Positions 22,892-33,721 of a DNA stretch of 64,000 nucleotides are shown here, piece after piece; position 1 is the first letter of the stretch; each line of letters opens with the position of its first letter. Both the position numbers and the translations under genes were made by a program. The stretch spans positions 22,425,411-22,489,410 of the forward strand of contig NC_067203.1 of assembly GCF_026262505.1 (NCBI RefSeq), given 5' to 3'. The stretch is from Trichomonas vaginalis G3. Its lineage: Eukaryota > Parabasalia > Trichomonadida > Trichomonadidae. The notes under the pieces were generated by a model. The model ran no database searches, was not told the DNA's origin, and saw nothing but the letters and a program-made list of their open reading frames with translations.

Positions 22892-23449
22892 TTATTTCTT
22901 ACGTCTATGGCTAAGCCATTGTATTTTGAGATCAGATTCCAAATTGAGAAGTTTTTTCAGTTCTTCTTGCAATTTAGCTTGGAATCTTTGATTATTCTGA
23001 TTATTGCTTCTTGTCCATATTTCGAATGAGTATGCGTTATATACTTTCGGTGATACAATAACGCCGCAGATTTCATTGCCTTTAACGTCATTAATTAACC
23101 AATTATTTAATTCGCCACTTACAGCAGCGGCGAGAAGGTATTCCCAAAGATCTTGGGCGCGTTCCTTGAGTTTATCTTGCAGAGTGAAGTACATGCAACC
23201 ACCTTCAGTATTAGCTTTATCTTCCCAAGCAGGTTGTATATTATCTGAGAAGAATGCAAGAGAAATCTTGCTATTTTGCTTGGGCTGAAGATGTAAAACA
23301 TCAGGAAGAGAAGCTAAATATTCTGCAAATTTGCTTTTTGATCTAACTTTAATAATTGGTTCTATTTCGTATTGCGTTTTGTCAGTAAAGCGACACGTAA
23401 TCACCCAGAACTGCCATTCCTGAATGAAATTGTATTGTATATCAGCCAT
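22892..23449 (-). CDS. eIF4E-family cap-binding protein
   Basis: 185 residues, the usual core length. The family signature is clear: EWQFWVIT near the N-terminus; SLAFFSDNIQPAWEDKANTEGG, carrying the W-E-D of the cap-stacking Trp/Glu pair; LWEYLLAAAVSG on the dorsal helix; CGVIVSPK; and FEIWTRSNN. eIF4E proteins bind the mRNA 5' cap and recruit eIF4G. The residue aligned with the other stacking Trp (human W56, in TWQANL) appears to be Tyr (TQYEIEP), as in class II 4EHP-type members. The alignment is by eye. An Inr lies 9 bases upstream. Confidence 0.85.
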   Translation of the reverse strand: MADIQYNFIQEWQFWVITCRFTDKTQYEIEPIIKVRSKSKFAEYLASLPDVLHLQPKQNSKISLAFFSDNIQPAWEDKANTEGGCMYFTLQDKLKERAQDLWEYLLAAAVSGELNNWLINDVKGNEICGVIVSPKVYNAYSFEIWTRSNNQNNQRFQAKLQEELKKLLNLESDLKIQWLSHRRKK

Positions 23450-23457
23450 TAATTAAT

Positions 23458-23464
23458 AAAAGTG
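23458..23464 (-). promoter_or_regulatory. Inr core promoter (TCACTTT) for the eIF4E-like gene
   Basis: On the minus strand TCACTTT matches TCA-Py-T-W-Py, 9-15 bases before the ATG at 23449. Confidence 0.55.
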
Positions 23465-23715
23465 ACAAATTTCAATTATCTTCGGATTTTCAATCCCGGT
23501 CTTATGAAATTATGCAAAAACGAATAACTACATCAAACAAAAAGCATTACAGCATTTTTTATTTTCCATTTTGACATCGTCACATTACATGACAAAAATT
23601 TTTTTTCCAGCAAATCGTCAATGATAAAATATAGATAATATAGTAAGAAATTACAATCTTTAAAAATTACTTGTTCGACCATTTATCGATCCAAAAATTT
23701 TTTTTTATTATTTCA

Positions 23716-24168
23716 ATGGCTTCTTTAGCTCGTAAGATCGGAAACGAATTGAAAGCAATTCAAGAAAATCCAAATCCAAATTACACATTTTCCGTTGTTG
23801 GTGATGATATCACCCATCTTCGTGGAATAATTCACGGGCCTGCTGATTCTCCATACGCAGGTGGAAACTTCACCATTAACATTTCTGTTCCACCAGAGTT
23901 CCCACTTCGTGCTCCAGCAGTTACATTTGGAACAAAGATTTACCATCCAAATGTAAATCCAGAAGGCAACATCTGCTTGTCTTTATTAAAGAATGAGTGG
24001 AGTCCAAAAGTTAAAATTATGGATATCCTTGAGCAAGTATATCTCCTCATTTCTGCCCCAGATCCAATTGATGCTCTCAATACAGAGATCGCTGCAGAAT
24101 ATAAAGATAACCATGATGAATATGTTAGGAAGGCCAAGCAATGGACACAGGAATTTGCTCATGAGTAA
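23716..24168 (+). CDS. ubiquitin-conjugating enzyme E2
   Basis: 150 residues, a complete minimal UBC fold: N-terminal helix (SLARKIGNELKAIQENP), GPADSPYAGGNF, PPEFPLRAPAVTF, the HPN motif at 77-79, and the active-site Cys87 in NPEGNICLSLLKNEWSP. The C-terminal helices include EIAAEYKDNHDEYVRKAKQW. E2s carry ubiquitin or a ubiquitin-like protein as a thioester and pass it on with an E3. Which E2 class this belongs to I cannot tell. The frame is open upstream, but the ATG at 23716 gives the normal E2 N-terminus, and a TCA initiator-like triplet sits directly before it. Confidence 0.93.
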   Translation: MASLARKIGNELKAIQENPNPNYTFSVVGDDITHLRGIIHGPADSPYAGGNFTINISVPPEFPLRAPAVTFGTKIYHPNVNPEGNICLSLLKNEWSPKVKIMDILEQVYLLISAPDPIDALNTEIAAEYKDNHDEYVRKAKQWTQEFAHE

Positions 24169-25700
24169 ACATTTACGCTATCATTTTCTTTACATGTAAA
24201 TAAAAATTTCCAATCCTTCATTTCCAGCTCAACAAACCTCCTTTTTAGGCATTCCTTTTCCTCATTGGTTTAATGTAACATAATTTCCATATAATTTTTT
24301 AGAACACTTAAATTTTCATGCCATTGAAATGGCACAAATTCATGCTTACATTAAAATAGAAAGATTTTCAAAAACAATTATCAAAACTTGATACAATATG
24401 CTAAAATAACTAAATTTACGATGTTAGGCTATGCTTAAGCAAGTATATCATCAAATAATTGAAATAAAAGAATGATTGTAGACAAAGGATAATATAATGA
24501 AATGTTTCAATAACTTTCATACAAGGCATGAAATTTTTATTTAGGAAGATCTAATTGGTATTGCTGAGGAATACGTGATGGAGAATTTCCAACATAAGTA
24601 TTCAAACATCAGAAAAATAAAATCAAAGTTTTGATTAAAGTCATATGATCTTAATAAAGATCATGATTTGAAAAATACTACAAAATGTAAAAGTAAGTGA
24701 GGAAATTTAACGTACAATCATTAAATTATTCTGATTCGTATCTAAATCATATAAAATGCAGGATTTTTCTTAAAACTTTAGTCGCAATGGCCGATTTTTA
24801 AATACGTCGTCTCAGCAGGAGTTTATTAATAGAGTGAAATCACTCAAGTCATTTTGTGTTTTGAAAATAACCATATGCTAAGATATTTAAAATCCAACTC
24901 TGATATGAGTTATTCGTAAATAATCCAAAATAAAGGTACATTCACTATTTTTGACAAAATTTTAAATTTTCATGGGGTTGTAAATCTTATAATAACTAGA
25001 TGAATAAGGAATAAATCCCAGTATGATGTGCATCATTATATTAAACACTATATGTAAGGCTGGTGATTCTATTAACACTTATGAAGATCTATAGTATTTG
25101 AGCAGATAAATTTGATAATTTCCAAAACTCTTATATTTCAAAATTAAAGTGTGCAAAAGCATTTAAATGAGAGCAAAAAGAGATTGATGCTGCTAAAACT
25201 AGGTGTTAAATTCAATTATTTCGCATCACAAGAACTACCCAGTAAATTCGGCCATCTTTTTTGCAATTATTCTCTATTACACATATAATATAATGGTTAG
25301 GGTTTGGGGAAAAGTTACTAGAGAATTATTGACTTTTGAAATAATGCAGAATTTTACTTGCTAAGCATGACGAAGGATCATTAAATTTGCTACAATTAAA
25401 TACATTTATTGCAGAATTAAGATTATTGAAATTAAAAATTTGAACTATTGCCTTTTTGAATAAAAATTTAAATTTGATTATATAATCATGATAATATATT
25501 AGAGAAATTAGAAGAAAATATTTTAAACCATTCAAATATTTTGAATGTCTTATCAATTTAAAATATTAAAAGATTGCTTGATTTTATCATCATTAGTTGT
25601 TATCAAAGTTTTCTTCTTTTGATGAACAACAGTAAATGATTTGTTAATACCTTGTCTTCCTTTTTCGCAGCAAAATCGAAAGTTATGATGATAATCTTGC
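24169..25700. other. 1.5-kb intergenic region, no gene seen
   Basis: AT-rich. Scattered stretches with better codon use from ~25,050 may belong to the decayed gene that follows. Confidence 0.4.
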
Positions 25701-25801
25701 TCTCAATTTTGAAACTCTCTGATTTACAAGTAAGCATTCCTTTGGAAAAGCAGTCCTATTCTGTTTTCAAGATATTTTAAAGCCCCCATTTCATACAATG
25801 C

Positions 25802-26029
25802 GCAGATCTATTCGAAATTGCAAGAACTCTCAAGAAAAATGCTGCAGCAAAGAAGATTCCAAAGTTTCTAGCATCAAAAATTTACAACCTTAATACAACA
25901 GTTCAAGAGAAGCTCGATAAGAAAATATTTAACCATAAAGCTGGATACCATTCGATATTTACTATTGGATATAATAAAAAGTTAATTGTAACATATTTTA
26001 CATGCTCTTTGCTGACTCTGTTCCATTAG
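25802..26029 (+). pseudogene. fragment of a decayed host gene
   Basis: A 75-residue frame without an ATG start (ADLFEIARTLKKNAAAKKIP...NHKAGYHSIFTIGYNKK) ends at TAG 26027-26029. Its codon use (CTC, AAG, GCT) resembles the neighbouring genes and differs from the AT-rich surroundings. A short preceding frame at ~25,690-25,780 may be another piece. I do not recognise the protein. Confidence 0.3.
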
Positions 26030-26858
26030 ATTACCATATATCTGTTTGAAATCTAAAAGATTTTTACGATTTTAACCATGTGTTGTTGAAATCATATACC
26101 ATTCTTAGCTAAAGTATAGTTTATGAGTCTGTCACCATCTAACTATATGAATTTTCAAAAATGTCAAATATGTTCATTTTTTCTGTATATTCAGCCACAA
26201 TTTCATGTAGTTGTACTATTCAACTATTATTTAATAATTATATCGATTTAAATATATGATGAGATGCTTAGTTCTCCCGGAAATCGATTTTTAATCACAA
26301 TTTTAACTTTCCAAAAAAAATTCGAAAATAAAAATTCCTCACGATTTTCTAAGTTTCCTAACTCGCCAAATCTCTAGCCAAATTTTTTTGGCCCGTATAA
26401 ATATTGTTAGGCACTATATAGGGATGCTATTTATCCTATTTTCATCCCATTTTACTGTTATCGCCTAGTGAATGTACCTTTTCCAAAATAGCAGTTGAAA
26501 GATTTTGAAACAGATGATCTATCAAATTGTAAAATTACACATTAATATATATTTATCATGATTGTCTATATTATGGCCTTTTTATGAATTTAGTTTCTGA
26601 GATTGTAGATTGAATTATTGCTGACTCGTTTTCAATTGAATTGAAAATGAAATTGCTCGATTCAATCCAAGTACTCTAAATTTACTAACAAAGAAAATTT
26701 TTGTGTACCTGGCAAAGTTTTAAATTTTTTGAGATATCTACTAATAGATATGAAATATTAGATATACACTATGCACTGAATGCAAACATCATGTTTTTAA
26801 AAATTCGATTGCAGTACAAACAAATCACTTTTTCATTCAAATCCTAATTTTTTAAAAA
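26030..26858. other. intergenic, no gene seen
   Basis: AT-rich spacer upstream of the WAVE-like gene. An Inr-like TCATTCA occurs at ~26,832. Confidence 0.45.
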
Positions 26859-26908
26859 ATGTATCCTGCTATCCGTATTCCTGATATCGAAGAGGGAGTC
26901 CTGAGCAG

Positions 26909-28348
26909 ATGCTTGACGGCATGCAGGATATCATTAATAAGGGAGTTACTGCTCAAATTAAGTTTTTAAACATCTTCGCTATGAATTTGTTTAAAGAAGT
27001 CCTAAATGATATCAACAAAATCAAAGAAAAAACATATAACTTGAGCGAAAAGATCAGACTTATCAAGGAGTCGAATACTCAATACTTAAATTTCTTTTAC
27101 GAACAAGATGGCACATTTTTCTTTGACAGACGCGTTGAAAAACCTTACTATCCTCGAATTGAATACACAAGACAAGATTTCCCCGGTCAATCAATCCAAA
27201 ATATCGCAACAATGATGGAATTCCCCAAGCAAGTACTTAACTTTGACAACTTTGCTGGAATTGGTCGTGTTAAAGATCCGGATGAAATCATGAAGAGAAT
27301 CTCAGATCCAAGTATTTTGCTTAATCAGTATGCAGACGAACTTAGAGAGGAATTAAACGTCATGGGAGACAACAAGGGTGAAGCGAAGCCTGCCAAATCC
27401 GCAAATGCTCGCAGAAATACATTATTCACTCAAAAAGAATCTGATGCCATTATCTCTGTCTACGCAGGCCACATCAGATCCCAAGATCGTGTTCTTGTTG
27501 CTCCTCCAAAGCCAGGTACCGAAGATTGGCGTGGCTGGGTGAAGAATTATGTTGTTCGTTACAAAGCCGACGAAGAAGCCACAGGAATCCCAATTGAAGA
27601 CACGGCCAATCACGAGCGCAAGCCACGTGCTCCAAAGAAGCCACGTCCAGCCTACATTCCTAAACCGAAACCGGTTCATGTGGCCACATTACAGCCACAA
27701 CGCCCAGAAGAGCCTAAAGCAGCTTCCAGATCATCAATCAACATCTCCACATATACGAATGTCTACAGCAACGAAGCAGAATCCAATCCTACAAAGGATA
27801 AGAAGCACAAAGACAAAGATAAAGACAAACACAAGAAGGACAAGGATAAGAAGAAGAAGCATACCTCGGAAGACAGGAAGAAGAGGAAGGAGGAAAAGAA
27901 GGCGAGAAAGGAAGAAAGAAAACGTGGAAAGACAATGAAAGAATCAAAGGACTCAAAAGATTCAAGAAGATTCTCTTTCGACGCTGCTCCTCCTCCACCA
28001 GCCGCTGCAGCACCTCCTCCACCTCCTCCGCCACCACCACCAGCTGGATTGCCTCCGCCACCAAAGACAGGTGGAGGTGGACCAATCGCGCCGAAACCAA
28101 AGGCTGCACCACCGCCACCACCGAAACCAGCTGCTCCAGACTACTTGTCGCTCATCAAACAGGGTTACTGGACTCTCAAGAAGGTCAATGTCAACAAGGA
28201 AGAAGAAAAGAAGAAACCAGAGATTGATCCTAAATCTGCTAACGTCGCTGAGCTCCTCTTGATGGAAATGCAGAGAAGAAGAGAAGATGTCCAGGAGAGT
28301 GAGTCTAATGATGAGGACGAACAGACAGATTCTGAATCTGATTGGTAA
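26909..28348 (+). CDS. WAVE/SCAR-like actin nucleation-promoting factor
   Basis: 479 residues with the full order of a SCAR/WAVE protein: an N-terminal helical SCAR-homology-like region (1-~60), a middle segment, a long Lys-rich basic stretch (~285-345), polyproline (~353-405, AAPPPPPPPPPPAGLPPPP), a WH2 actin-binding motif at ~412-428 (YLSLIKQGYWTLKKV), a short connector helix (VAELLLMEMQRRRED), and an acidic end with the terminal Trp (DSESDW) that binds Arp2/3. It would drive branched actin in this amoeboid parasite downstream of Rac. A second ATG at 26859 opens another frame (MYPAIRIPDIEEGVLSR) that looks like a better SCAR N-terminus and meets this frame near 26,909, so the 5' end may hold a frameshift or be misread. 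Confidence 0.8.
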   Translation: MLDGMQDIINKGVTAQIKFLNIFAMNLFKEVLNDINKIKEKTYNLSEKIRLIKESNTQYLNFFYEQDGTFFFDRRVEKPYYPRIEYTRQDFPGQSIQNIATMMEFPKQVLNFDNFAGIGRVKDPDEIMKRISDPSILLNQYADELREELNVMGDNKGEAKPAKSANARRNTLFTQKESDAIISVYAGHIRSQDRVLVAPPKPGTEDWRGWVKNYVVRYKADEEATGIPIEDTANHERKPRAPKKPRPAYIPKPKPVHVATLQPQRPEEPKAASRSSINISTYTNVYSNEAESNPTKDKKHKDKDKDKHKKDKDKKKKHTSEDRKKRKEEKKARKEERKRGKTMKESKDSKDSRRFSFDAAPPPPAAAAPPPPPPPPPPAGLPPPPKTGGGGPIAPKPKAAPPPPPKPAAPDYLSLIKQGYWTLKKVNVNKEEEKKKPEIDPKSANVAELLLMEMQRRREDVQESESNDEDEQTDSESDW

Positions 28349-28833
28349 TCTTTACTATCCAAAAAAACTTTTTTAAAGAAATCAATTTCTTTTTACTACA
28401 AATCAACAGAAAATACTATTTTTGATCTTTTTATTGCATATCAAATTTCATAAATTTAATTTACGACTTTCAAAAAATAAAACCTATAAATCTTCATAAC
28501 ATGCATACTTTATTGACAAATTTTCAAGGAAACATAATAATTCTTATTTTTAGAAAATTAATATTGAAATTGCATATGATATATATAGAATTTCGTGACT
28601 TAATTGCTTCTACCTCTCAGAAAATCTCATAGTTTTTCTAAGTAAATCCCATTGATTAAGATTAATAAATGAGTTATTTCTGATATTTCATCCTAAACAT
28701 TAAGAAAACGTATAAAAAAATTTCATTTGAACAGCAATTACAAAAATAGTATACAGATTTATCATTGAAAAAGTATTTATAAAAAAAATTTCTAATATAA
28801 ATGTTTTATAATACAACATTTAGCTTTATAATA
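28349..28833. other. intergenic between convergent genes, no gene seen
   Basis: AT-rich 3' spacer shared by the WAVE-like and prenyltransferase genes. Confidence 0.5.
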
Positions 28834-29757
28834 TTACATATACTGTATGGTTCCAGCTTTAAGAAGATTGTAGTAGTTAGCGCGTATTCCATCGTACTTT
28901 ATTAAGTTATCGCAAAGTTCGTTGATCATTTCCTGGTTCTTATCAAGAGTTGCTTTGTGGAGGAGTAATCTATATGATGCTGGGTTCGTTGGATCCTTTT
29001 CTTTTAATTCATTTGCGATTTCGACTAATTTCGGAACAAATTCAGGATATTTCTCGCATAAACCAAGTAAATAGTTCCTAACAGACTCATTTCGTGGGAT
29101 TTCACGAATTGATTTAACAGCATCTTCGAATTCTGCTGCTGGATCTTTGTTTAACATTTCAGAAAGTGTCATTCTTGCACTCCATGCACTATTGTTTCTA
29201 GCATCAAGGTCGATGTGATACAAAGCGAGCTGGTAAAGTGGTTCTGGATTATTCCAGCGTTTTGCGTACCAAATAACGAAACTCCATGCATGGAAGTTCT
29301 TTGGTTCTTGTCTGAACACATTTTCTAATAATGGCATGGGATCTAATGGCTCTTTCTGTCTGTCAATCAGCCATTCATAAAATGTCCATGCTTGGTAAAT
29401 TTTTGTATCAGATTTAATGAGGGTTTCAACTTCACGTTGGACTTCTTTAACATCGAAATCAATATGTTCTAAAATACGCTGTTTGTACTGCCAAGCAGAA
29501 TAATGAAGGCAAAACTTAGAAATTACTTTATTGCATAGATTTAGTGCACGTTGTGAATACTCCTGCTTTGTATAAAGTGCAAAAAAGTAACCAAAAAGCT
29601 GTTTATAATCGTCAGTGTATTTAATTTCGAAAAATCCTGGAATTTGCTCGGGTAATGGAAGAGGAGTAAGATCTTTATAGTCTTGATATTCATCATAATG
29701 AAGTACTGCATCAGAAGAATATGATGAATCAGAAGAATCTGATGAATCTTCAGACAT
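28834..29757 (-). CDS. protein farnesyl/geranylgeranyl transferase alpha subunit
   Basis: 307 residues. After a Ser/Asp-rich N-terminus it shows the PPTA repeats of protein prenyltransferase alpha subunits: YSAWQYKQRILEHI, YQAWTFYEWLIDRQKE, FHAWSFVIWYAKRW and NNSAWSARMTLSEML, each with the conserved W near a basic or aromatic pair. The alpha subunit pairs with a beta subunit that binds zinc and isoprenoid, and it modifies CaaX proteins such as Ras and Rho. The C-terminal repeats are less conserved, as usual. Its start lies 90 bases from the divergent ankyrin gene. I cannot separate the farnesyl/GGTase-I type from the Rab type with certainty, but the length suits the former. Confidence 0.85.
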   Translation of the reverse strand: MSEDSSDSSDSSYSSDAVLHYDEYQDYKDLTPLPLPEQIPGFFEIKYTDDYKQLFGYFFALYTKQEYSQRALNLCNKVISKFCLHYSAWQYKQRILEHIDFDVKEVQREVETLIKSDTKIYQAWTFYEWLIDRQKEPLDPMPLLENVFRQEPKNFHAWSFVIWYAKRWNNPEPLYQLALYHIDLDARNNSAWSARMTLSEMLNKDPAAEFEDAVKSIREIPRNESVRNYLLGLCEKYPEFVPKLVEIANELKEKDPTNPASYRLLLHKATLDKNQEMINELCDNLIKYDGIRANYYNLLKAGTIQYM

Positions 29758-29810
29758 TTTTTTTCCAGTCTAAAAAAAAATTTTCAGGGTCTGGTGTTTT
29801 TCGAATTTTG

Positions 29811-29817
29811 TCACTTT
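29811..29817 (+). promoter_or_regulatory. Inr core promoter (TCACTTT) for the second ankyrin gene
   Basis: TCACTTT lies 31-37 bases before the ATG at 29848, between two divergent genes. Confidence 0.5.
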
Positions 29818-29847
29818 TTTAACAGTATACGTTTCCAAAAAAAGTTT

Positions 29848-31437
29848 ATGAACGAATTAGATGAGGAAAGTTTACGTTTTGCTGATGATATTATAGAGTT
29901 ACAAGAGCTTTTAACCAATATTAATAATGATAATATACAAAAAACAGCAGAAAAAGTATTAAAAACAAAATTTGCAGAAACGGATGATGGAATTTCTACA
30001 ATAGTCGAAAATATACCATGCATCATATCAATTAGACCAAATATAGTTAAAGCAATATCAAAATTCTGCATTACTTTTATAGATTTAGCAAAATTTGGAA
30101 CACCTGCAGGAGAATTTGGGAAATTGTTACTTGATAGATGTCTAACTGTTGTCAGTGAGGACAATTATCTATCAAAGATACCAGAATTACTACTCCTTAA
30201 GCAATGTGTTGAAGACCAATTATTTTCATCAAGAGATTACATACCAGTAATAACAAGATTATATGAAGAAAACTTTTACAATCAGTTTCTTTTGATGTTC
30301 CTCATAATGGCACGCGATCTAAAGCAAGAAGCAGAAGAATTTTATGAATCAATCTTTCCTTTATTGGATGAACTACTCGAATCAGGGTTCATTGACTACG
30401 AACTTGTCCCTATTATCAAAAATATCAACGAATATCGCTCAAATAACTGGAGAATCCTTGATTTTGGCGTGAAATTAGATCGTGAAGTTCAAATTTTAAC
30501 AGCACTCAGAAAAGATGATGTAAATAGCCTTAAAAAGATATCATTCGAACCGAATATGCAACTAACTTTTACTATATTTGAACCTTGCAAAATATTAAGA
30601 AATGATCCAACAATTATTCAAACAGCATCGTTCCTTTCTGCTTACGAGTGCTTTAAATTCTTACGTACAATAGGTTCCAAGCTCCATAATAAGGATTCTC
30701 ATGACCATTCCATTGGTATTTACATTGCTTCCGGCGGAGATACGAGAATCATTAATGAAATAGAGCGTTTGAACATTACATTCCATAAAGCATTACCGTA
30801 CTGTGCAGAATATCGTCAATATGAGACGTTTGAGTGGATTTTGGCGAAAAGATCAAAAGATATCGAAGTAAATAAAGAGCTTCGGAATGTTTTAGTTAAT
30901 AGCGCGCGTTCTAATAACTTCAGAACGTTCATGAATTGCTTGGAAAGAGGTCAAAAGCCAAGAAATCGCGATCGTAATAATGAAAATTCCTTAATTGCAG
31001 CTTCAAAGAGCCGATTTTACTATTTTGCGCAATTTGTATCCCTTTTCGAATCAATAGACCTCAATGGAGTCGACAACGAAGGAAGATCTCCGTTGATGAT
31101 CGCTGCCAAAAATGGTGACTATGACTTGGTGTCACTTTTTATCGATGATGGAGTTGAATTTTCCAAAAGAGACAACAATGGAATGACCGCATTTATGATT
31201 GCATGCGGTGAAGGTCATCTACTTGTTGTCAAGTTGCTTGCTGATTACGTAAAAGAAACAAATGATAAAGACAAAGAAGGAAAAACTGCATTACATCACG
31301 CTTGTATGCATAACTTCTGGAAAATTGTTGAATTCCTTTTGTCTGAGTTCAATATGGACCAGTCTATTAAAGATAACACAGGTAAAACTGCAAAAATGTA
31401 TTGCACTGATGCAGAAGTGTTGAATCTCTTATTATAA
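29848..31437 (+). CDS. ankyrin-repeat protein with helical N-terminal domain
   Basis: 529 residues from the ATG at 29848. The first ~380 are helical and Leu/Ile-rich without clear repeats. Residues ~385-520 hold about four ankyrin repeats, the best being GRSPLMIAAKNGDYDLVSLF, GMTAFMIACGEGHLLVVKLL and GKTALHHACMHNFWKIVEFL. Unlike the gene at 1940 its repeats are diverged and the frame is intact. The frame is also open upstream with no ATG. Binding partner unknown. Confidence 0.85.
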   Translation: MNELDEESLRFADDIIELQELLTNINNDNIQKTAEKVLKTKFAETDDGISTIVENIPCIISIRPNIVKAISKFCITFIDLAKFGTPAGEFGKLLLDRCLTVVSEDNYLSKIPELLLLKQCVEDQLFSSRDYIPVITRLYEENFYNQFLLMFLIMARDLKQEAEEFYESIFPLLDELLESGFIDYELVPIIKNINEYRSNNWRILDFGVKLDREVQILTALRKDDVNSLKKISFEPNMQLTFTIFEPCKILRNDPTIIQTASFLSAYECFKFLRTIGSKLHNKDSHDHSIGIYIASGGDTRIINEIERLNITFHKALPYCAEYRQYETFEWILAKRSKDIEVNKELRNVLVNSARSNNFRTFMNCLERGQKPRNRDRNNENSLIAASKSRFYYFAQFVSLFESIDLNGVDNEGRSPLMIAAKNGDYDLVSLFIDDGVEFSKRDNNGMTAFMIACGEGHLLVVKLLADYVKETNDKDKEGKTALHHACMHNFWKIVEFLLSEFNMDQSIKDNTGKTAKMYCTDAEVLNLLL

Positions 31438-32972
31438 TAAAAATTATTTTGTATTTTTGTTTATGGGTAATATAAATTGAGTAGTTTATTTTTATCTTCT
31501 TCTAAACACTATCCAACTGCGTCGTTACTACTTCCATCTGTTGCATTATGTAGAGTTGTTCCGATATTATTGATATTAGTATCCTTTTATTAACTATTTC
31601 TTCAAATGAAGGGATACTTTTCCATTTTCAATTATATTCCTTATTATAGTCATAACCATTGCGATTTATTATTCACAAATCAGATTCATCAGCATCAAAT
31701 TTGGGTTTGGGTGTTTCGATCTTGCTATCCTAAGAGTTTTAGAGGAAATTGTCTATAGTAATATGTACCACATTTACTAGTGTGAGTTTCGAATATTTTT
31801 TTTTTATTTAATGAAGGCAGTATTGTATCTATAGAAAAACCCGTGTTCACGGAGTCATAAATGGACATTTATTGTTTCGAAATATGAATTTGAAGAGGTA
31901 AGAATATCTCATTTTAATTTTATATTTACTAGCCATTTATAGATGAATAGCTAATTTTATAAACACTTGTTAATGTTCAGATGGTTTAAATAGTCTATTC
32001 TCAAATTTTAAGGCAAACTCAATATAATACCCTATAATTCCTGGGTTGCCAATTTTTTGGGGGCCTATGGAGAAATTTACTTTATCAATAGCGCACCATA
32101 GATTCGAATCCAGAGCCTATAATTCTAGAAGTAGATGAAGGTACCCTAGAATAACTATGTGGTGTAGTTTTTATTGCTATTTAAGATATCACATAAAATA
32201 TATTAATCAAATAATAAAAATTTCAATAAAATTAAATAATTGTTATTTTTATATAGAGTAGATATTATTTCTATATTTAGATCGAAAAAATAAATAATTC
32301 TGAAGTACTAGTAATATTCATCCATGATGATTTATTTTTCAATATTATACAATAAGAAATATATTTATAAGTTTTTTTTTGAAAAATGTTTAAAATTGAG
32401 AGATCAAAATTTCGATTTGTGAAAAGAAATCATAAATCAAATATGTCCTAATTTTTGTTTTTATTAGGGTATACATGTTTTATACTCGAAGTACGGTATG
32501 TTGTTGTTTTTTATTCAATAATTAAAAACTTGCATACAGGTCGTAAGGTGTTGGAATATCGTACACAGAGGTTACGCACATGTCTAGGGCAACTATTTGT
32601 TATGAATGAGTGTATTTTAAAAGATTTGAAATATCATAAGATTGATCCAAAATGGCATTATAATAAATGTTTTTATCCAATGTTAATTATATTTTAAATA
32701 AAGTAATGCAAAATTAATGACTTTTGAAAATTGAGAGAGAGAACAAAAAATAGAGTTTTTAAAAAACTAAATGTTGAAATAGTTTGAGATATCAATAAAA
32801 TTAACAGTGAAAAATATTAATCAGAATAAATACAAAAATTGGGTATCTTATTGAAAAAATATGTGAAAAAGAGTGAAGATCAACCGAAATTTTATATTAA
32901 TATAAAGGATATAAAAGAAATGTGAACGTAAATAAATATAAATTAAAAGATATAATTAAAATTTTTAATATA
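31438..32972. other. 1.5-kb intergenic region, no gene seen
   Basis: AT-rich. It holds one 80-codon frame (32,455-32,697) of doubtful coding character. It ends where the 132-bp satellite begins. Confidence 0.5.
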
Positions 32973-33721
32973 GTTGAATCAAAGACAACAATTGATAGAC
33001 AATTGTTGTCTTTGTGTACAACATTCACTTGAATTATAAACAATAACAAGTGTTTGTTGTTCACTGAGCAACTTTGAGAAGAATCATTTGTGATTCTTGT
33101 CAAAGTTGAATCAAAGACAACAATTGATAGACAATTGTTGTCTTTGTGTACAACATTCACTTGAATTATAAACAATAACAAGTGTTTGTTGTTCACTGAG
33201 CAACTTTGAGAAGAATCATTTGTGATTCTTGTCAAAGTTGAATCAAAGACAACAATTGATAGACAATTGTTGTCTTTGTGTACAACATTCACTTGAATTA
33301 TAAACAATAACAAGTGTTTGTTGTTCACTGAGCAACTTTGAGAAGAATCATTTGTGATTCTTGTCAAAGTTGAATCAAAGACAACAATTGATAGACAATT
33401 GTTGTCTTTGTGTACAACATTCACTTGAATTATAAACAATAACAAGTGTTTGTTGTTCACTGAGCAACTTTGAGAAGAATCATTTGTGATTCTTGTCAAA
33501 GTTGAATCAAAGACAACAATTGATAGACAATTGTTGTCTTTGTGTACAACATTCACTTGAATTATAAACAATAACAAGTGTTTGTTGTTCACTGAGCAAC
33601 TTTGAGAAGAATCATTTGTGATTCTTGTCAAAGTTGAATCAAAGACAACAATTGATAGACAATTGTTGTCTTTGTGTACAACATTCACTTGAATTATAAA
33701 CAATAACAAGTGTTTGTTGTT
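32973..33721 (-). repeat. 132-bp satellite array, ~5.7 units, split by the Polinton
   Basis: Near-identical 132-bp units, with phase repeats at e.g. 33109 and 33241. Each unit is a chain of hairpins. One is CAAAGACAACAATTG-ATAGA-CAATTGTTGTCTTTG. Another is CTTTGAGAAGAATCA/TGATTCTTGTCAAAG with one mismatch. A third is around GTTGTTCA-C-TGAGCAAC. Because 132 is 44 codons, one minus-strand frame stays open across the array; that is a by-product, not a gene. The array stops in mid-unit where the Polinton begins and resumes at 57254. Confidence 0.9.
33716..33721 (+). repeat. Polinton target-site duplication, left copy (GTTGTT)
   Basis: GTTGTT occurs just before the element and again at 57254-57259. 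The intact satellite unit has a single GTTGTTCACTGAG, so this is a true 6-bp duplication, the length typical of Polintons. Confidence 0.9.

Noticed and set aside
27422-28121. Several frames opposite or offset within the WAVE-like gene
   Set aside because: By-products of its Lys/Pro-rich low-complexity codons.
32090-32170. tRNA-like GATTCGAATCC near a possible acceptor
   Set aside because: The T-loop-like block stands alone; no matching D-arm, anticodon stem or 7-bp acceptor stem can be drawn.
32455-32697. 80-codon frame in the 31.4-33 kb spacer
   Set aside because: No ATG-proximal Inr, no family, codon use like the spacer; could be a gene scrap but not supportable.
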